This document shows positions 45,596 through 46,515 of a DNA stretch of 46,515 nt, piece after piece (positions within the stretch are counted from its first letter, which is position 1; every line of letters begins with the position of its first letter). The stretch is from CAZWRK01 sp964635875 (GTDB lineage Bacteria > Pseudomonadota > Gammaproteobacteria > Burkholderiales > Aquaspirillaceae), in NCBI GenBank assembly GCA_964635875.1, contig CAZWRK010000014.1, positions 1 through 46,515 of the forward strand, read 5' to 3'. Both the position numbers and the translations under genes were made by a program. Under the pieces are notes generated by a model, which was not told where the DNA came from, did no database searches, and worked only from the letters and a program-made list of their open reading frames with translations.

Positions 45596-46513
45596 TTACC
45601 AGCGCGGATCAGTCCACGGCTTAAAGTAACCCTGCGTAAAAGGCTTATTATTCTTACTGGTATCGAAGTCAAGCCAATGATATTTAGGATTAGTCGATAT
45701 GCGTTGATGTCTACTACTACGCATTGCCGTCTGCTGCGCCAGCATACCGGCAATATGCTCAGGCGGTACGCCCGGATATTTTTTCATTACGTCGGTCATA
45801 GGCGTGTATTGTAGCCGGTAAGACGCGTCTCCAAAATTACGGTAATTATTACCAGTAACTTGTCGAGCAACGTCCTCGACAAGTTGTGGCGATTCATACT
45901 GTTTAGTAGTCGCAGTAGAGGTTGCTGCGGTACGAGCCGCAGAGTCAAGGTCCGGGGATAGCTTGGCTCTAAATGTCTCACCATTGAACAGCGGCAAATT
46001 AAAATCAGGACCAAACTTAGGTCTGGTCAAATACTCATATATCGGTTTAGTAACCGTGTTCAGATTTGACGGATACAACACACCGTCGTCAGCCGCAGCT
46101 TTCTGCATTTTCTTTTTCTTAGGCTTCTCTGATTTGGCCTTCTCTTCCTGTTCGCGCGCTCGCAGTTCTTGCAGCTTAAGTCTTACACCGTCTAAGCCAC
46201 CGCTTGCGCGAAGTTTATTCAGCGCTTCGGAGTGCACTTTATCAAACTCGTCGCGGTTAGACTTTGCGTACATGCGGCCCAGCGATGCACCACCATACAC
46301 GCCGCCCATGCCGCCTAACAAACCACCTGTCAATCCGCCAGTGTAGCCTAGCATTTTGGCTAGTGGTCTAAATGCTTCCTGATTGTTTCCAGCTAAAGCC
46401 ATTGCGGCTAGCATACCTAACCCAACGCCGCCAACTGCGCCGCCAATACCGCCAATGCTGCCGCCAAGATAAGTACCAAATGCCGGGTACTTAGTCTCCT
46501 GGTAGTTACGCAT
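45596..46513 (-). CDS. glycine-rich membrane-type protein, 305 aa, start near window edge
   Basis: Residues about 13-42 and 55-80 are Gly/Ala-rich hydrophobic segments (YLGGSIGGIGGAVGGVGLGM, GYTGGLTGGLLGGMGGVYGG) with GxxxG spacing, typical of membrane-inserting Gly-zipper helices; a charged coiled-coil and Lys cluster (KSEKPKKKKMQKAA) follow, then a soluble C-terminal domain. A virion or DNA-ejection protein would fit. The visible ATG is two bases from the window edge, so the real start may lie outside. An 11-bp inverted repeat is inside (45857-45885). Confidence 0.75.
   Translation of the reverse strand: MRNYQETKYPAFGTYLGGSIGGIGGAVGGVGLGMLAAMALAGNNQEAFRPLAKMLGYTGGLTGGLLGGMGGVYGGASLGRMYAKSNRDEFDKVHSEALNKLRASGGLDGVRLKLQELRAREQEEKAKSEKPKKKKMQKAAADDGVLYPSNLNTVTKPIYEYLTRPKFGPDFNLPLFNGETFRAKLSPDLDSAARTAATSTATTKQYESPQLVEDVARQVTGNNYRNFGDASYRLQYTPMTDVMKKYPGVPPEHIAGMLAQQTAMRSSRHQRISTNPKYHWLDFDTSKNNKPFTQGYFKPWTDPRW
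45857..45885. repeat. perfect 11-bp inverted repeat inside a gene
   Basis: AACTTGTCGAG (45857-45867) pairs exactly with 45875-45885 across a seven-base loop, in the coding region of the glycine-rich protein. No T-run follows. Confidence 0.88.
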
Positions 46514-46515
46514 AT

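Noticed and set aside
1..46515. tRNA or rRNA genes
   Set aside because: I saw no cloverleaf with a GGTTCRANTC-type T arm or rRNA core motif while reading both strands; a dedicated scan would be decisive.

Overview
The window looks like part of a large (jumbo-type) tailed-phage genome that infects a bacterium. About 85 genes are all on the minus strand, with almost no intergenic space. Neighbours are linked by ATGA, GTGA, TAATG or TAGTG overlaps, and most starts have a clear Shine-Dalgarno (SD) site. Most products are small and unrecognised, and recognised genes for nucleic acid or nucleotide metabolism are scattered among them. No capsid, portal, terminase or tail gene is recognisable, so the phage assignment is an inference from architecture, from a virus-style multisubunit RNA polymerase and from several protein families I remember from phages. 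SD sites, a peptide deformylase and a Sec-type signal peptide point to a bacterial host. A planctomycete host is only a weak guess from the style of the secreted protein at 10091-10513.

Transcription runs from high to low coordinates. At the right end (46513-40484) are a glycine-rich membrane-type protein, a 1490-residue RNA polymerase chain in which beta is fused to the N-terminal half of beta', and a Pro/Gly/Ala-rich protein. From 40472 to 33417 there are small genes including a nucleoside-deoxyribosyltransferase-like protein, a HAD phosphatase of the RNA-repair-associated type, two overlooked tiny membrane proteins (36970-37248) and the only canonical rho-independent terminator I saw (39145-39177). 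A roughly 300-base non-coding stretch with strong secondary structure lies at 33118-33416.

From 33117 to 16205 comes a typical accessory region: many short genes, several built by local duplication. These include three tandem pentapeptide-repeat paralogues (21858-24181), a duplicated pair (25170-26082), a shuffled-module trio (29333-31573), a second pair (31592-32373) and repeated small coiled-coil/transmembrane proteins. From 16139 to 1 the recognisable enzymes are denser: a protein with two copies of a phage domain, peptide deformylase, a complete topoisomerase VI A subunit without a visible B subunit, a YspA-like SLOG protein, a frameshifted HAD hydrolase, a MazG-like pyrophosphohydrolase and an almost complete NAD-dependent DNA ligase cut by the window edge.

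Taken together, the genes suggest a phage that brings its own transcription machinery, DNA ligation and perhaps topology functions, nascent-protein deformylation and nucleotide housekeeping. The least expected features are the beta-beta' fusion that ends just after the catalytic DFDGD motif, the topoisomerase VI A gene, and an excess of long perfect inverted repeats, many of them inside genes.
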